NCBI RefSeq assembly: GCF_000327385.1
Contig: NW_008709540.1
Location: forward strand, 169,671 to 233,670
Direction of reading: 5' to 3'
Source of the DNA: Lottia gigantea
Lineage: Eukaryota; Mollusca; Gastropoda; Lottiidae
Length of the DNA: 64,000 nucleotides
The position numbers and the translations under genes are program-made. Within the stretch, counting starts at the first letter, position 1, and every line of letters starts with the position of its first letter. The notes below the pieces were generated by a model that saw only the letters and a program-made list of their open reading frames with translations, made no database searches and had not been told where the DNA came from. This document shows positions 38,053-51,868 of this stretch, piece after piece.

Positions 38053-39874
38053 ATGAGTAAGGTTACAGCGTTGCTATATATGTGTATATACATTACGATG
38101 ATAGAAAGCCAAAATTTATACCCACCATCATGGGATCCCTTTTGTGACGTTTTTAATTCCACAGAATTCGTCAATATCACCTGTAACCTGAAACCCGGCG
38201 ACTCAAAAACACCGAAGTTAAAAGATTTGAACCATTACACCAATAATACAGCAGATAATGTTAAATATTCGGTATATTGGAAATGTAGTCCTAATGCTAG
38301 TGTATCGATGAGAACACCAATGCAAATTAACAAACTCTACAGTCTGAAAGTGTTTGGATGTCATATTGTTGACTATTTAGACGACTGGAACCGCAAGTCA
38401 CTTGGTAGCATTCAGGATAGCCTTGTATATCAAGAAATCGCTGATTCCTCTCTTGTGTTTGACATCAAATCACTTCTGCTTGTAATGGAAAACTTTCAAA
38501 ATGTTTGTAACGATTGGATGTGCGGTCCTGATATAACAATTAAACAATCTATTTCGAGAAATATTTCATATATGGTTGATTTACATCTGGCTGACGTACT
38601 GAAGTATATCGGTAACGAAAAAATCCACCAAATCCTATTTAATGAATCAGAAGTCGACAGAAATACCAGATCTCTTTCAGTGGTCATATCTTCTCTCCCT
38701 TATTAATTCCTACAATCAACCAGAATGCAATTTCCAAAGTTTAGAAGTTCTGGAAGCGGTAAATAGTAAACCCGTGCACAATATTGACCTTAAGATTTAT
38801 TTCAAAAGCGTTAAAAGTCGATATCCAAGCTTACGAGTATTTAATTTTTCTCACAACGACTTTACAATTTTCCCCGAGGAATGGAAAGAGATCACGTATA
38901 AATTTCCTAAATTAGAATACATTGACTATAGTAATAATTTAATAGCCGACATTTCTAATGCAAATTACCTTTGGTTTCCCCAGCCTGGTCGGCATGTAGT
39001 AATAGATCTTCGTTATAACAACATCACCACTTTGACCGCTGAAACAGTTTCCAAATGGACAGAACTGCAAGATATTACTTTGGACATACGAGAAAATCCT
39101 TTGGATTGCGGATGTTTTAAACAGGATTTCATATACACAGTTCAAGATGACAACTTCTTTGATGGTGAGATGCAGAAATATAAATATATACAAAACATGA
39201 CGTGTGCCAGTCCTGAAACTGCTAAAGGAATCAAAATTATCAATTTAAGTAAAGCTGAGATGGGCTGTGAAATTTCATCAGACGATTGGGAAATTTATTT
39301 AGTGGTATTAGGAGTAATAGCAGCCATCTTGATTTTGGTGATGATTCTTCTTTTCAAGTTCCGGAAAGAGATTAAACTACTCCTGAATGTAAAATTTAAA
39401 GTTTTGCTGCCCTGGGATGTTGACAAGTCTACAGAGAAAAAACGATTCGATGCCTTTATATCTTACAGTTCGTCTAACAGTGACTGGGTTCTAGATAATC
39501 TCATTCACAAGTTAGAATCACCGTTTGACTCCCACGATGCTTTGTCTTTGTGTATTCATAAAAGGGATTTTGTCGGTGGAAAAAGCATCCTTCTGAACAT
39601 CATTGACAGCATTGAAAATAGTCACCATACCATCGTTGTTTTATCTCGACAGTTTATTCAAAGTGTGTGGTCAATGACAGAATTCAAAGAAGCTTACGAA
39701 GAAAGTGTCACCAAGAAACGCCGCCATTTAATTATCATAAAATATGAAGATATACAGGAAACGGAAATGGACTCCATGTTGAAACGTTGTATTAAAACTT
39801 TCACCTATATTGATGCGAAGGATCCTAAGTTCATTGACAGATTGAGGTTTTCGCTTGTGACAAAAAGCAAATAA
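38053..39874 (+). CDS. Toll-like receptor, short ectodomain, one frame break
   Basis: Almost intronless; an acceptor TCTATTTTAG ends 8 nt before the ATG, so an intron in the 5' untranslated region is likely. Order: signal peptide (MSKVTALLYMCIYITMIES), N-terminal cysteine region, a few leucine-rich repeats (LRVFNFSHNDFTIFP, LEYIDYSNNLI), a C-terminal LRR cap (NPLDCGCFKQDF ... MTCASP ... MGCE), membrane helix (YLVVLGVIAAILILVMILLF) and a cytoplasmic TIR domain from KRFDAFISYSS. Box 2 reads LCIHKRDFVGGKSI, so the usual Pro of the BB loop (RDxxPG) is Gly. The reading frame changes once in the overlap 38642-38706; no intron that restores phase was found, so this is either a pseudogene or a sequence error. 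Total length would be about 607 residues, short for a TLR. It would act at the cell surface through TIR adaptors if intact. Confidence 0.88.
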
Positions 39875-39938
39875 ATCCAGCCCCAAGGTGCTGTTTATTC
39901 TGTTTCTAATTGATTTGAACTGTCGTCTAAATTAATGA

Positions 39939-39948
39939 AATAAATAAA
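39939..39948 (+). promoter_or_regulatory. polyadenylation signal of the Toll-like receptor
   Basis: Two overlapping AATAAA hexamers at 39939-39944 and 39943-39948, about 65 nt after the stop codon, give a short 3' untranslated region. Confidence 0.6.
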
Positions 39949-39959
39949 CTTTGTTCTAA

Positions 39960-41519
39960 CTAAACGTGGACATATTTCTGAACGTCTTTATTTTTTAAAC
40001 TTATCATTGCACCATTACGTAGCATGTTCCACTTGCATTCTGACCAAAGAAAGCTGTCATTGTGCTAATCGGCTTGTTAGACACAGAGTTAATGTTTACG
40101 GCCCCCAATACTCAACATTTTGTCTTCGATCACCTTAAGTAGCAAAAAAAAAGATCTCTTTGTTATCTGAATGACACATAGTACGAACGTAATAGGGAAT
40201 TCCTCTACCGTCACGAGAGTCTGAATATTAACCACAACACACATTTTAAAGAATATGATATGTTAACTAATTTACAATGCATCACGGTAGTACATATTAT
40301 ATGCATTTTGGGGTCCGTTTATAAACGGGCATTAAAACGTAATACTGTACATAATACTTAAAACAATATTATTATCATCTACGAAGCATTGATTTTATTT
40401 TTAAAAAAAGGGGGAAAACGCGGTGTGACTTCAACACTACATTTGGGTCATTTAAAGGGGACGATAATACGCAACTTAATAATAAACTTTTGTACAAAAT
40501 GGCACATACATTCACACAACGTTCTGTATATTATGACTAGATATATAAATACAAATATATACACTCACACAGAAATTTGCCCGATATGAAATTCATACAT
40601 GTACTTACAAAGTAATATATACTAATTCAAAGTAATAAACGTACAATCAAAGTAATACACGCATATACAAAGTAATACATGTACATACAAAGTAATACGC
40701 GTAAATACAAGTAATACATGGAGCTACAAATCAATACGTGTAAATACAATGGTAACAGTGGCCATAACAAATATAAACAAATACAAAAAGGACCAATGTA
40801 AATATATTGTTATAAAAATCATAATATATACATTCGATTGAGCAATAACAGCATGCTAATTAAAAAGCAGTGATATCTAATTATAGATAGATATAGATTT
40901 AGCTCGTACACCCTTAACCAGCAGCACTTAAATCAAAATATAATATCATACACTCGATGTCCATGTGATTTGTTTGAGTCAACTACAAATTGACAAACAG
41001 CGTTTCAAGAGGAAAATTGTTTTGAAAGAAGTAATTCATATCATGACAATCGACAACAGTTGATTCCTTTGGAGACCCGTCGTGGTCACCTGTAATCTGA
41101 TAATGGAAAGGAGAGAACTCTATTCCTAATAACAACATTGTAATCATTAAGGAGATAAAGACGACCAGTTTTGTTTGCTGTCAGTGGAGATTTACTCCAT
41201 TTAATTAATTCCATTTAACGTTCCCGAGTAGTATTCAGTTACTTAAGCGATCTTTAGTGCGCATGATCATTTATAAATTTCTACGCAATATACTAAGAGA
41301 TTCACCGATTAAACATGACGCTCTTCAATACGAAGCACTGCTCTTATATGTGGTTCTTAAATCTCGCTTCGAGTCCTTTTTCAAACCTCCTGGACACACG
41401 ATACGATCATAAATGAATCAACGGTTCTGCACGGTGTGGTTGAGGTGTGTGTAAAACTATTGCACATGCGTGAATTCTCACAAACCGGAAGCTCCCCAAA
41501 CTTAACTCCCTATAAAAGA
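39960..41519. other. intergenic, no gene seen
   Basis: AT-rich sequence with a small irregular tandem repeat of ACAAAGTAATACATGTACAT (about 40605-40740). No exon signature was found on either strand before the tail exon of CUB receptor 2. Confidence 0.5.
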
Positions 41520-43140
41520 TCAAGGTCCGTGTCGATATCCGAGATTGTGTGCGCCCTCTGATGGACTAGGTTCACCAGGGTAAGGTGGTGGTTGGATTGG
41601 GGTAATGGAAATACGTAGTTGTGGGAAGACGGTAAAGACGTCATCACGTCTGCTGGAAGATCGTTCTGGCGGTAAAAGATGTGAATAACGACTAGGTTCC
41701 CCTACCATTGATGACAGTTGTGGTCGATGTCTTCGTCTCTAAAATAAAAAACAACAACACATTTTAACACATCATGAATGTTTTGTTCCAAAATATTCAC
41801 GACTCCTGATATATTTATTGATTCGAGCAAATTAACAAAACGGGGAAGTGTACTTCGGATTCAGTTCTAATAAAATTAACTATGACACATAAACAAAAGC
41901 TGTTAAACCTGAGTGTGGTGTAGAACCGAAAACACAAATGATCTGTCATCCTTAAACCAAGAGATCACAACCCATACGCAAAGTAAGAAAGCATTATATA
42001 CTTACCGTTCTTCGATGTAAACGTTGTTGTCTGTAAGTGTAAGCATACCACACAAACACCATACATACCCAGATAGTGATAACCGCCACGAAACATGCTA
42101 TAACAATACCACTGATAACAGCCGGGGATAACACACACCAATCACTGTAATCCCCGCAGTTATTGTAACCGTTACACACCAGTGCATGTGATATACATCG
42201 CCCGTTATCACACCGGTACTCACTGGAACCACAGGTTCCTGCAACGGAAAGGGTGAGACAATGACCCAAGATGTTACCAAGCGATAGTTAAGTTATCTGA
42301 ATTTATAATTCATTGAAACTGCAGCTTCCTGGCACACATCAATGCGAATGGTGCCGTGATTGAAGGAGAGAATCCGAGAACACAGCCCCCCTTTCAGAAA
42401 GTCTACAGTACAGATAGTCTTTCACAGAGTCTACTTTACAGATAGTCTTCAGAGAAAGCTTATGATTCCTGCTTTGTATTTTTGTAAAATTAAATTTAAA
42501 GGTAAGACTCGAGAGTATAAACAGAACACCGAATGTTTGATTCCAAGGATTGTACTATAAATAGAAATGATGTGAGAGCAAAGCGCTGTCTTTGGTGTAT
42601 TTTTCTTACCATTATGAAAAGCTGTTAATACAACTTCAAAACCTTCTCCGTGAGCTGAGTCATCACTGACGAACCGGAGTGTGAGAAACTGTCCAGTAGA
42701 GGAGTAGGTTAATCTAGGTGTGTCATCTCCACAAAATACACTCATTGGTTCTGAAAATAATTGATGTTTTAATTGACTATTTTGTTGGAAGAGCAGAACC
42801 ATGACCATGGCATCCACTTAGGCCTGTGAAAGGTATTATTTTAAAGTGACAACTAAGCCCTGTAAATGCTCGGAAATATGTTGGCTTCTTGAGGACCTCT
42901 GGAATCACCCCTGGAGTTTTGGTCTTTCGTGCGTCGCTTCTCACGCATTTTCTAGATACGCCCCTGACAAGAACTACAGTCTTTAGTCGCTCGTCAATAG
43001 GCCGATGATTCTGCTGGTCATCATATTGGCTTGAACTACTTTTAGTGCGAGGAATTGCCTTCTCATCTGTCGCCACTCTGTGGCAGATTTTGTCAACTCG
43101 ATGGACTTCTAGTCCAAATAGCTAATATTGTTCATTGGTA

Positions 43141-43174
<34 letters not shown>

Positions 43175-46100
43175 TCAGTCAGACATCTGTGATTGCTCCA
43201 ATTTCAAAGCCTTTTTCGACATCACAAAATAATATCTAAGGGCCTCAGCGATAGTAAAGACATAAAAACTCATAGTTTTAGTGGAATTACAAGAACCACA
43301 GACGTCTGACTGATAAATTGGATGTTATCAATGTTCCCAAAACACATAAGATATAAGAAATCCCAATTAACTTTTATTAATATTAAGATATGTAAATACC
43401 TTTAGATATTCTACTACCAGGTTGATAATGACCATCATAAACAGCTAAATAATCTCCAGGACATTCGTGGTAGCTTTTAATATCCATCTGTATATATTTC
43501 AACATAATCTGTTTATTGTCGGTAGCCATGATGGTGGTGATACAGTTCATGGTGCCAGTATATTCACCATGTTTAGTTAGTTTTAATACAGCCGATTCAC
43601 GTCCTATAGCTGATAGCTTCAACGTTTTACCACATAGATCGTCCATATAATCTACAATACACAAATATACTACAATATCAGAATCCAACCACTAACAAAT
43701 AAGTCATTGTAAATATACATCGAATACTATACATATCGTATATAATATAAATGTGGAGTTACAGATGAACGTATCTATAAAATACTTGGCTAAAATGCCC
43801 GTAAGCAGAGTGACATCAAAATTACACACTTTACGTCGGCAATACTCGACAGTTTCTAAATCTGAATCTGTCCTGATAATGCATGGCGGGCCTCTTGACT
43901 TCCGGAATTTCACTACTGGTTTGTCAAGTGATAGTACTATTGCTACCTGTACATAGTTCCTAGCTTGAGATACTTTTATCTCAATTATTTATGCGTCTGC
44001 GAGTAATTTGTAACTATCAGGTTATATATAAAAATAATCGTCTCTGACCAACTAATGAGTTATCTGGATGGTGAAGATGTGTCTCAATATGATATTATAT
44101 TTTATTTGAATAGTAACAGATTTATTGGCTGTTGGTGATTTTTATTATTCTAACACATTGTAACATCTTGTATCTAGGGTCGTGTTTGACTTGTATTATA
44201 CTAGACAATAACACAGGGTTGTAAATAAACAGGGTCAAAGGTCAAACAGACATCCCGACCCCTACAATGTTTGTGAATGATTTGAAATTTAATGGTCAAT
44301 AAATACAGACCCAGAATGAAATATAATTGATTTTTAATACAATGTCAATATTTAGCTTATTGGCTTCTCGGATTATCTTTAAGGGGTTTTAAAGAGGTTT
44401 TCTAAATTTGTATGTGTATCGGGACACTGATAGCATTGGTAATCACCATTCCAATTTCCAATATGACGTCTTTGGGTTTTACAATTACACTAAAAGATGG
44501 CTGAAAATTTGAAAAAAATTCATCTAACTGGTAATAAATTATGATAACGAAAAATACAGAATAATAAATAAAAACACAAACAAACAAACAAACAAACAAA
44601 CAAACAGATGTTGAAGACATGTTTTTTTTCTAAAAAGAGATTAAATTTACCCCGATACCGATAGACCTATATCCCATAGCAATTTATTTATATACAGAGT
44701 TTACCTGGTCATGATGTTTGATGTGATACAAATCTAAACCCCGGATCTGAGAGTATTTAACTATTTCTTTCCCTGGGGCAACATTTTTACATCTTTATTT
44801 ATTCAGTTATATTTTTTTTTTCCTTTGTTTACAATCTGACAACTTCATTGACTAAAACTAATTTGAAGATGTTGACACATCATACGTGTTTTGGACATTT
44901 TGGCATGATATGTCAATTTTTTGGACTACTGTTGTCCCAAATTCGTTTGTAAACATATTATCAATTACTGACAGTAGAAATTGAATTTCAGCTTCAAATT
45001 GGTACTGAAAGTCTAAAGATGACTTTGTGTTAAATACAAAAACACGACTTTGTAGAAGTATAAGTCGAATAGAAAACGCTTTCTGCTCTCTAAAGTTTGG
45101 TTGAAAATCGTCCTCTTAATACAAATTTTTAAGTAATAATGTGTTATTATGTTTATATTTTCATCACTGAAGACATTCTAAAACTAACAGTACTATTTTG
45201 AGGCTGATATTTCTACTCTCATAAAAATAATCGTTAAAATTCAATGAGAGTATTTATTTATTTGGCCAATCATCAGTTTCATGGGAATCACCCTGGGGCC
45301 CTGCTGTGAAGTGCATTCCTCCTGCATTTCTAGGAAACCCAACAACGTAATATTATAATAACAACTAGAGTATCATGTGTAAACAAGGTCATCAACATGA
45401 TAATATAGTGTTGTTATTGTTATTGACACGTTACCTAGACAACGAAATTTTTATGTTTATTATTAAGTTCAAATTTCGTATAACCCATCTACAGTGTGCA
45501 TTACAATTCTAAGTAGAGGTTAATACACATTTTTCTTTGAAAGTTATAACCATTTATACGACCACTTCATTATATACCAAGAAGACCTGTATGACAAATT
45601 TTACTGTCAAAATTTTCAAAACAAGGGATAAAATAGATAATGATATATTTGACAACTTTAATATACAAAGTATGACGATATATTTTTAAACAATTGAACA
45701 AAGCTACCTATATTTTGATACAAAAAACCCTAAAAATCTGGTCAAGTCCCGACCTATTAGCCTAGTATAGAAATGACAAGATGTTTTGTTGTTTATCTTT
45801 TGTCCCACTCAATCCATTGTTAAAATGTAGACCAAATCTACATGTAGCAACTATGTCAATCATCTTAGCTATTTCTAGAATAATAAAACTAGTTTAATAT
45901 TTAATCTTTTTACAACGTTCTGGGTATCCTGTCATTTAGTCTTGGGTTATTATATCACGATAAACAAACCAAGTACTAAAAAAATAAATAGAACCTAAAC
46001 ATTTTAACATCGCTATGTTTTTTGGTTCGTAATGGAAATGTATGAAATTTAGCAAAACAAATGCCAAATTGTAGAGAAATGTGAATAAATAAACGATCCC

Positions 46101-49100
46101 GACCGCAACACGAAACCGGAAATCCAAACAGCATGCTGGCAAAACATTGGTGTCAGCTAATGAACTTTTCACATGAAGAATATAATTTTTTCATTTTTTC
46201 ATAATAAAAAGTGGTATCAGGTGTCTAGAAGAGTAAGCATACCCGTCATAGCTGCTCAACATCAAAATACAAATACAAACATGACAACAAAAACAAATAT
46301 CGACTTGACACTTGACCGATGAATTTTAAAAGTTCAAGGGACGTAACTGATGAAAATACATTTCTTTAATTTCAATATTCAAGGGAGGGAACTGATCACA
46401 ATAATTGTTATATTATAACAAGAAAATCATTGAAAACACCCGAATCCATGTGGAAGCATTTAATAGTGAAAAATGGCATCAAGTGATCAGTAGAGTATAC
46501 CTTCCTGGAACCTCACATAATGGCAATACATTGCTAGCAGCCAATGAACTTTTCACATGAGGAAGCATATCAATTATAACTGAATAAGAATATAATAATG
46601 AAAAGTGGTATCAGGTGTTTACAATACTTATCACGATATAAGGACTACGATACGATACCTCGGCCTCGCCTCGTAAAAACACCTCTCATTTTTTTCCTCA
46701 GGCATTTCCAGCTACGCCCCTGCATGCCAACCCTACTGTATATCAGCTAGTCCTTGACCGAACATCTTGACATTGATTTTACAAGAATAGCAAGTCATGT
46801 TCTATTCGAATTCTGTTCACCAACTTGACAATATGTGCAATAACAGGAAATTTCATAGAAGAGAAGGCCATATTTAACAAAGGAAATAACTCGAGGTCTC
46901 TAAGATCCTGAGCCTCTCTTCCAGATTATCTATGAACATATTTTTTTTTGGGAAACCACTTTTGTTTATCATTAATTAATGAACAAAACGCCACGTTGCT
47001 GTTATAAATATTTACCATGACGTAACGTTATAGCTATTTGAAAATATAAAAGTTTTTCCTTATTAGGCCTATTGAAAGAGGTTATGATATTAGTGTCGAT
47101 GATAAAATGTATCAAGGTATTTCCCCCTTCCTTGTTATTATTATCTTTGATTACAATAGATACTTTACATTAAGAATAAATTTACTGAAATGGATAACGA
47201 AAATTGGAAGCTACCCCAATATATTGTGTATACGGGAGATTTCCGGGAGAGCAGTTGCCTACCCTATTTCTATTCTATTTCCCACTGCCGAGGAATCTTT
47301 AAGGTGTAGAATAAGCGATCCTGATTTATTGTCCATTGGAACGAATAGACGGTTGTCCATACCAGTAACTCCGCAATGCATCGCTGAGTGGTGGTAGCTG
47401 GAATGATATTATCTGAATATAGGTCAACTATGTCGTACTAGGTCGGAATTAAATCCGGCTCGTCAGCCAAACGTTTAGTGATGACATTGGACCTACTGAA
47501 TAAGTCTAGCGTACAATACTGGTGACTGATTTACAATCATTAATATCATTTCAAACATATAACAATTTCCGAATCCAGCATATGACATTACCCTACATTC
47601 AGACATTACCACCGCCCCCTAAGTTGACACGGGGTCACACGAGGTCATCAGGGGTAAACAGGAAGACGAGCCGATGTCAAAAAGTCAGATTGGCAATTTA
47701 AACTTGTATCTAAATTATAATTAAAAAGATTTATGTTAATTAAATAAGAATAATTAATGGATTTTAAGATAGAAAATCTCGTCCACAAGTTACAAGTAAA
47801 ACATTCGAGGTTTTTGAAAGTCCTGTCAATGAGCTGTTCCTTAGTCAATCCTCGTGGCATTGCTCTTACCCCGGACTGTCTGACACTACTAAAGGTGGGT
47901 CAACAGAAATAATATCGAGGGTGAGCTCAGAAAATAACCCATAAGCGAGAAGGGGTCGAGTCTGACGTATTGAGTTGAAAACTAATGTTAACTGGAGATT
48001 TAAAAAAAAAATCTTGAAATTTTCGGGACCTGACAATCTGATCAAGATGATTAGTTTCGTGTTTTTTTCTTCTGCACATCATCAGCAAGTAAATAGCCTA
48101 CTCACCACACAAGACTCGTGATTTTATTTACCGATAAGAAAAAAGTAAACAAAACAACAATGTAAAACGATAATAAATAATTAATAAAAAGAGGAGTTCA
48201 TCTAGAAACCTGTCAATCAAATTAACCCTTTTAATCTGCCAAACACAGGTCTCGTAACAATTACTGATATAACTTGAATGGCGAGCGACTAAAAACTTCA
48301 CCAAAAAAAAGACGATAAATAAAAATAAATGTGAAACTTGTTTATCGCTTTAACAAGAAAATTTTTTATAGCTTTTTGTTCTCGACCTGATAGTAATGAA
48401 TGATCTAACTTGAATGACGGGTGACTAAAAACTGCAGCAAAAACAAACCCCTGTCTGTCGCTGTCACAAAAACAAGATAAAGAGAGATTCAAAGAGGTTT
48501 TTTAAAGCTTCTATTTACACCATTCGGGTTTTATTTAAAGGGATTGTACAGCTTTTTTTATGTGTATCACTGATAGGGGACACTGATAGCATCACTTTGC
48601 ACCAATCCATTTTTCAGTCCGACGTCTGTGGTTCATGCAATTCCAATAAGTGTTTGATGGCGTCACTTATCGCATAACATGCTTTATCAAATAAAACCCT
48701 TCTCGATTAGTGAGATCATCAAACACTTATTTTGAGTATATTTGCGGGATTTGAATTTGAATATTTGCTTTAAGTATATCCAGGTGAAAAAAGGAGGTGA
48801 AAGAGTAGATTGAATAGATACGAATCTACAAAAGCTATTAAGTTGTCTGGAGACATTTTGAAAATCAAACCCCTCCCCCCCCCCCCCCCCCTTCCCAAAT
48901 TATTCTCAGTCCGAAAAGAAAATTGTGTTTTATGACAAATATTCAACCTGTATATGAATATTTTATGAAATGAATAGCAAATTGACAAACTCATTATCAG
49001 AGTGACCTCGGGTAGGAAAGGTATGCTTAGAGGCACCCTCTAAGTATGCTGGTAGTAGAGATTCAATCAAGTCCATTTATCAAATGTGATAATTTTTCTC

Positions 49101-51553
49101 GATGTAACTCCTGCTTTAAGTATACAAGTTGAATGATAGATGGACAAAAACTTTCACAAAATACCAGTTGTTTATCACCTTTAAAATCACGTACACAAAC
49201 ATGTAAAATAGCAGTTGGACTTAAAAAAACAAAATATGCAATACCACATGTAACAATTTTACGTGAAAGATTTTTTGGGGATTTTAAATAATCTATGTAG
49301 CTCACTGTGTAGCTGATATATTTATGAATGAAAACGTTAAATAGAAATTTGAATACGACTATCGCAAGAGGTTCTGCATTCCCTGTCATATTGGGCGATG
49401 TCAGATGCTCCACATCGATAGATTCTCAACACACTGGACTCCCCATGTCCCCTTTTTCAAATTTTAAATCATACGTTTAATAGGGTCAACATTTGGACGT
49501 GAATTGTTGGCTCATTCCCCAAATAAGATTGAATCTATCGCATAATACTGCTTAGAATAATTTATTCCAAGTGGCCCAATTGTGATATTTGCTGGCACAC
49601 TACTTTAGGAACAGGGGCTCTGATGAATGTGTCATGTGATGTGGTCCGCGTAATTTCATTCTATTAGATCTATAGGGTACAGAACAGAAGGACTCTCTGT
49701 CATTTTTCTTGGCCCACTATTGTAAAGAACAGAAGGATTCCACGTCATTTCAATTGATACACGCAGATGTCAATATTACTATTACTGATTAAAACTATCA
49801 AGATTTGATTATGATTATTACGTACAAAGTTTTCAAGTTTCCCATCCCTTTAAATTGATAAAACTAGTTGTTTTTATGAACTAGAAACGTTGGAAATGAT
49901 AGATGATAGAGCAGGGTTTGAAAACAGGAAAATCAACTTGAAGCGTGAGAAAAAACAAACAATATACATTAAAATTACTACTATGTCCACTGGCCTTCAT
50001 CTATACTTGAAAAGGGGTCAGGGGTATATCCCAGCATAGAACCTACGGATTTTTCAATCCGGTTTCCCCTATCATTGAGGGTCGGAGGAACTGACAATAA
50101 ACAAGTCTAGAAGTTCGGTTGAAACAATGAACTGAAGCTCCGTTAAACAGACTTTGATACTTGGAAATCAATAAGGAGTACACTTATGTCGCTCAAGTAG
50201 CAAAAATGTCCCTCATTGTACACTTCATGATACATATGTGTATGTATATCCCTTCTTATTAGTTCAATGCTGATAGGTCGGACGTAAAACACCATTTGTA
50301 TTTTTGTCCTTACGCTGAGACAAAATAACCCTATACATGTAAATTGTAAGTACACATTGACCTACAAATACTTTCTTAGGTTCTTTATTCTTTTCATTAG
50401 CCAGGTTTTCGTCATCTTTCTTTCTTTATTTTTCATACAAAGAAACAAATTGAAAGAAATTATGAAATGTTGGGGAACAATGGACAAGGCAGATGTGATG
50501 TGAGCTATTTTTAGACATTATAATTTATAGAAATATAGACATTATCAATTTCAATAAACGACGACGATGAACAAATCTTTTGTTCAGAATAATAATATAC
50601 TTTGTCTATGATTTTCGTCGAATAATTTTCAAGGCATTTCCTATATTTTTGAAATGGAGTTTTACGTTCTACGTTTCTGCATTTTGAAATAAAGTCTGTG
50701 AACATCATGCGGCATGTATTATGCCAATTTTGACACAGCCACCTTCAACTACTTTCGATTTCCAATTGTCGATAAATCACATGCGAAATTAAAGTGTCCA
50801 GCTTGATAATGGATTGGGACTGTGTTTAGCACGATCTCTCTTAGACTAGAGCATGAACGATAAATATTGACACACTAAACTATCGTGTCCATCTACAATT
50901 GTACTATGACAGGTTTTGGTAGTCAGAATGGTACCAGAGCAAACTAAACTATAATGACTAACCATGATATTTGTACTATGAAAGTTTTCCGTGGTCAGAA
51001 TGGTACTAGATAAAACTAAACTATAATGTAATAATAGCATTTCTACATCAGAATGGACCTAGAGCATGAAACATATTGTGTCCAGCTTTCTAGATATCAC
51101 AGACATATACACGGCTTACTTGCATACTACTGACAGCCCTGACTGTCTATAAATCACTAATAAGACGTCTAATAATCAATTCATAATCAAAGTAATAAAA
51201 GATCAAAATGTATTCACTATTTTTAGATCAATTTAATTTGCGTATTTTAATAAAATTCAATTCAAGATTAAATCTAATTTTAATGTTTTAAAGGACATAC
51301 AAAGGACTGAAATTATCATTGCTTCTACCAAAACTAAGAGATTATATAATAATTATGTTTCTATAATACATGAACGCATAACAAATTCATAAAAGATTAC
51401 AATTTTTATTTTGTTCTTGAATTAAACCAATATTTTCACCATTTTTAAACACAAAGAAAATTTTAAGGAAAACCACTCACATGTATTAAGCGCAGTACAT
51501 TCATAATAGAACAGCAATAGTATAACAGTTAAAATAGTCCATATACTACACAT
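41520..51553 (-). CDS. CUB-LDLa single-pass receptor 2
   Basis: Exons on the minus strand: 51553-51481 (signal peptide [20 protein letters not shown]), 43651-43400 and 42750-42610 (CUB domain, cysteines at DDLCG, TMNC, HECPGDY and VFCGD), 42238-42006 (LDLa with [14 protein letters not shown] and CGDYSDWC, then a membrane helix from [16 protein letters not shown]) and 41738-41520 (tail, 72 residues). Phases 1,1,1,0 match receptor 1 exactly, and the first CUB exon has the same length (252 bp). Total length is 305 residues. The tail starts RRRHRPQ and carries PPPY, a possible WW-domain ligand, and many Ser/Pro. The signal exon is assigned by phase and by the resulting YYMDDLCG junction, which parallels YIMDEQCG of receptor 1. 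The 7.8-kb first intron is long, so that assignment is the weakest part. Confidence 0.75.
43172..43325. repeat. foldback family member, palindromic
   Basis: The left arm TTTTCAGTCAGACATCTGTG and the right arm CACAGACGTCTGACTGATAA are imperfect inverted repeats around a centre containing GACATCACAAAAT. A (TA)n run at about 43139-43162 precedes it. Lies in intron 1 of CUB receptor 2. Confidence 0.7.
44570..44606. repeat. (CAAA)n microsatellite
   Basis: About nine CAAA units within intron 1 of CUB receptor 2. Confidence 0.95.
46190..46640. repeat. dispersed repeat cluster (GTGGTATCAGGTGTCTAGAA / TTCAAGGGACGTAACTG type)
   Basis: The blocks AAAAGTGGTATCAGGTGT, TAGAAGAGTAAGCATACC, GTCATAGCTGCTCAACAT and TTCAAGGGACGTAACTGATG occur in order and partly repeat. 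The same order is found at about 54720-55015, and single blocks lie at 35199, 35930, 36000-36090, 37288 and 52918. It is an interspersed repeat of unknown class with no coding content. Confidence 0.65.
48560..48735. repeat. foldback family member
   Basis: Contains GACACTGATAGCATCACTTT and CCGACGTCTGTGGTTC. It also has a clear inverted pair, AATAAGTGTTTGATGGCGTC near 48646 and GAGATCATCAAACACTTATT near 48712, so the right half folds back on itself. Confidence 0.7.
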
Positions 51554-51835
51554 GGTCAGTTTACACTAGGAAACAATCATCTCCAATGAACGAGATATAG
51601 ATATACAGTAAAACGAAAGTAGAGCGTTTACACGTTTGCCCAGTACGGGTATATACAGGTATAACAAAGGACACGCGTATCTCGTCAACCGTGTCATACC
51701 TGTGAAGTTAATGATAATGTACGGTTAATCATCTTCGCTCAACCAGGAAATAGCCAGGTGCGATATGGAGTAAGGGCCGTTTGGGATAATTCCTTATTTG
51801 ATTTACACTTTGCTGTAAGTGCCGCTATTTGTCAG

Positions 51836-51868
<33 letters not shown>

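Noticed and set aside
38612-38679. A 68-bp intron that might explain the Toll-like receptor frame change
   Set aside because: The GTAACG donor and TTTCAG acceptor exist, but joining them leaves the phase wrong, so it does not restore one frame.
45936-46172. Minus-strand frame with hydrophobic stretches inside intron 1 of CUB receptor 2
   Set aside because: No domain, no splice context, and AT-rich DNA often gives such frames by chance.
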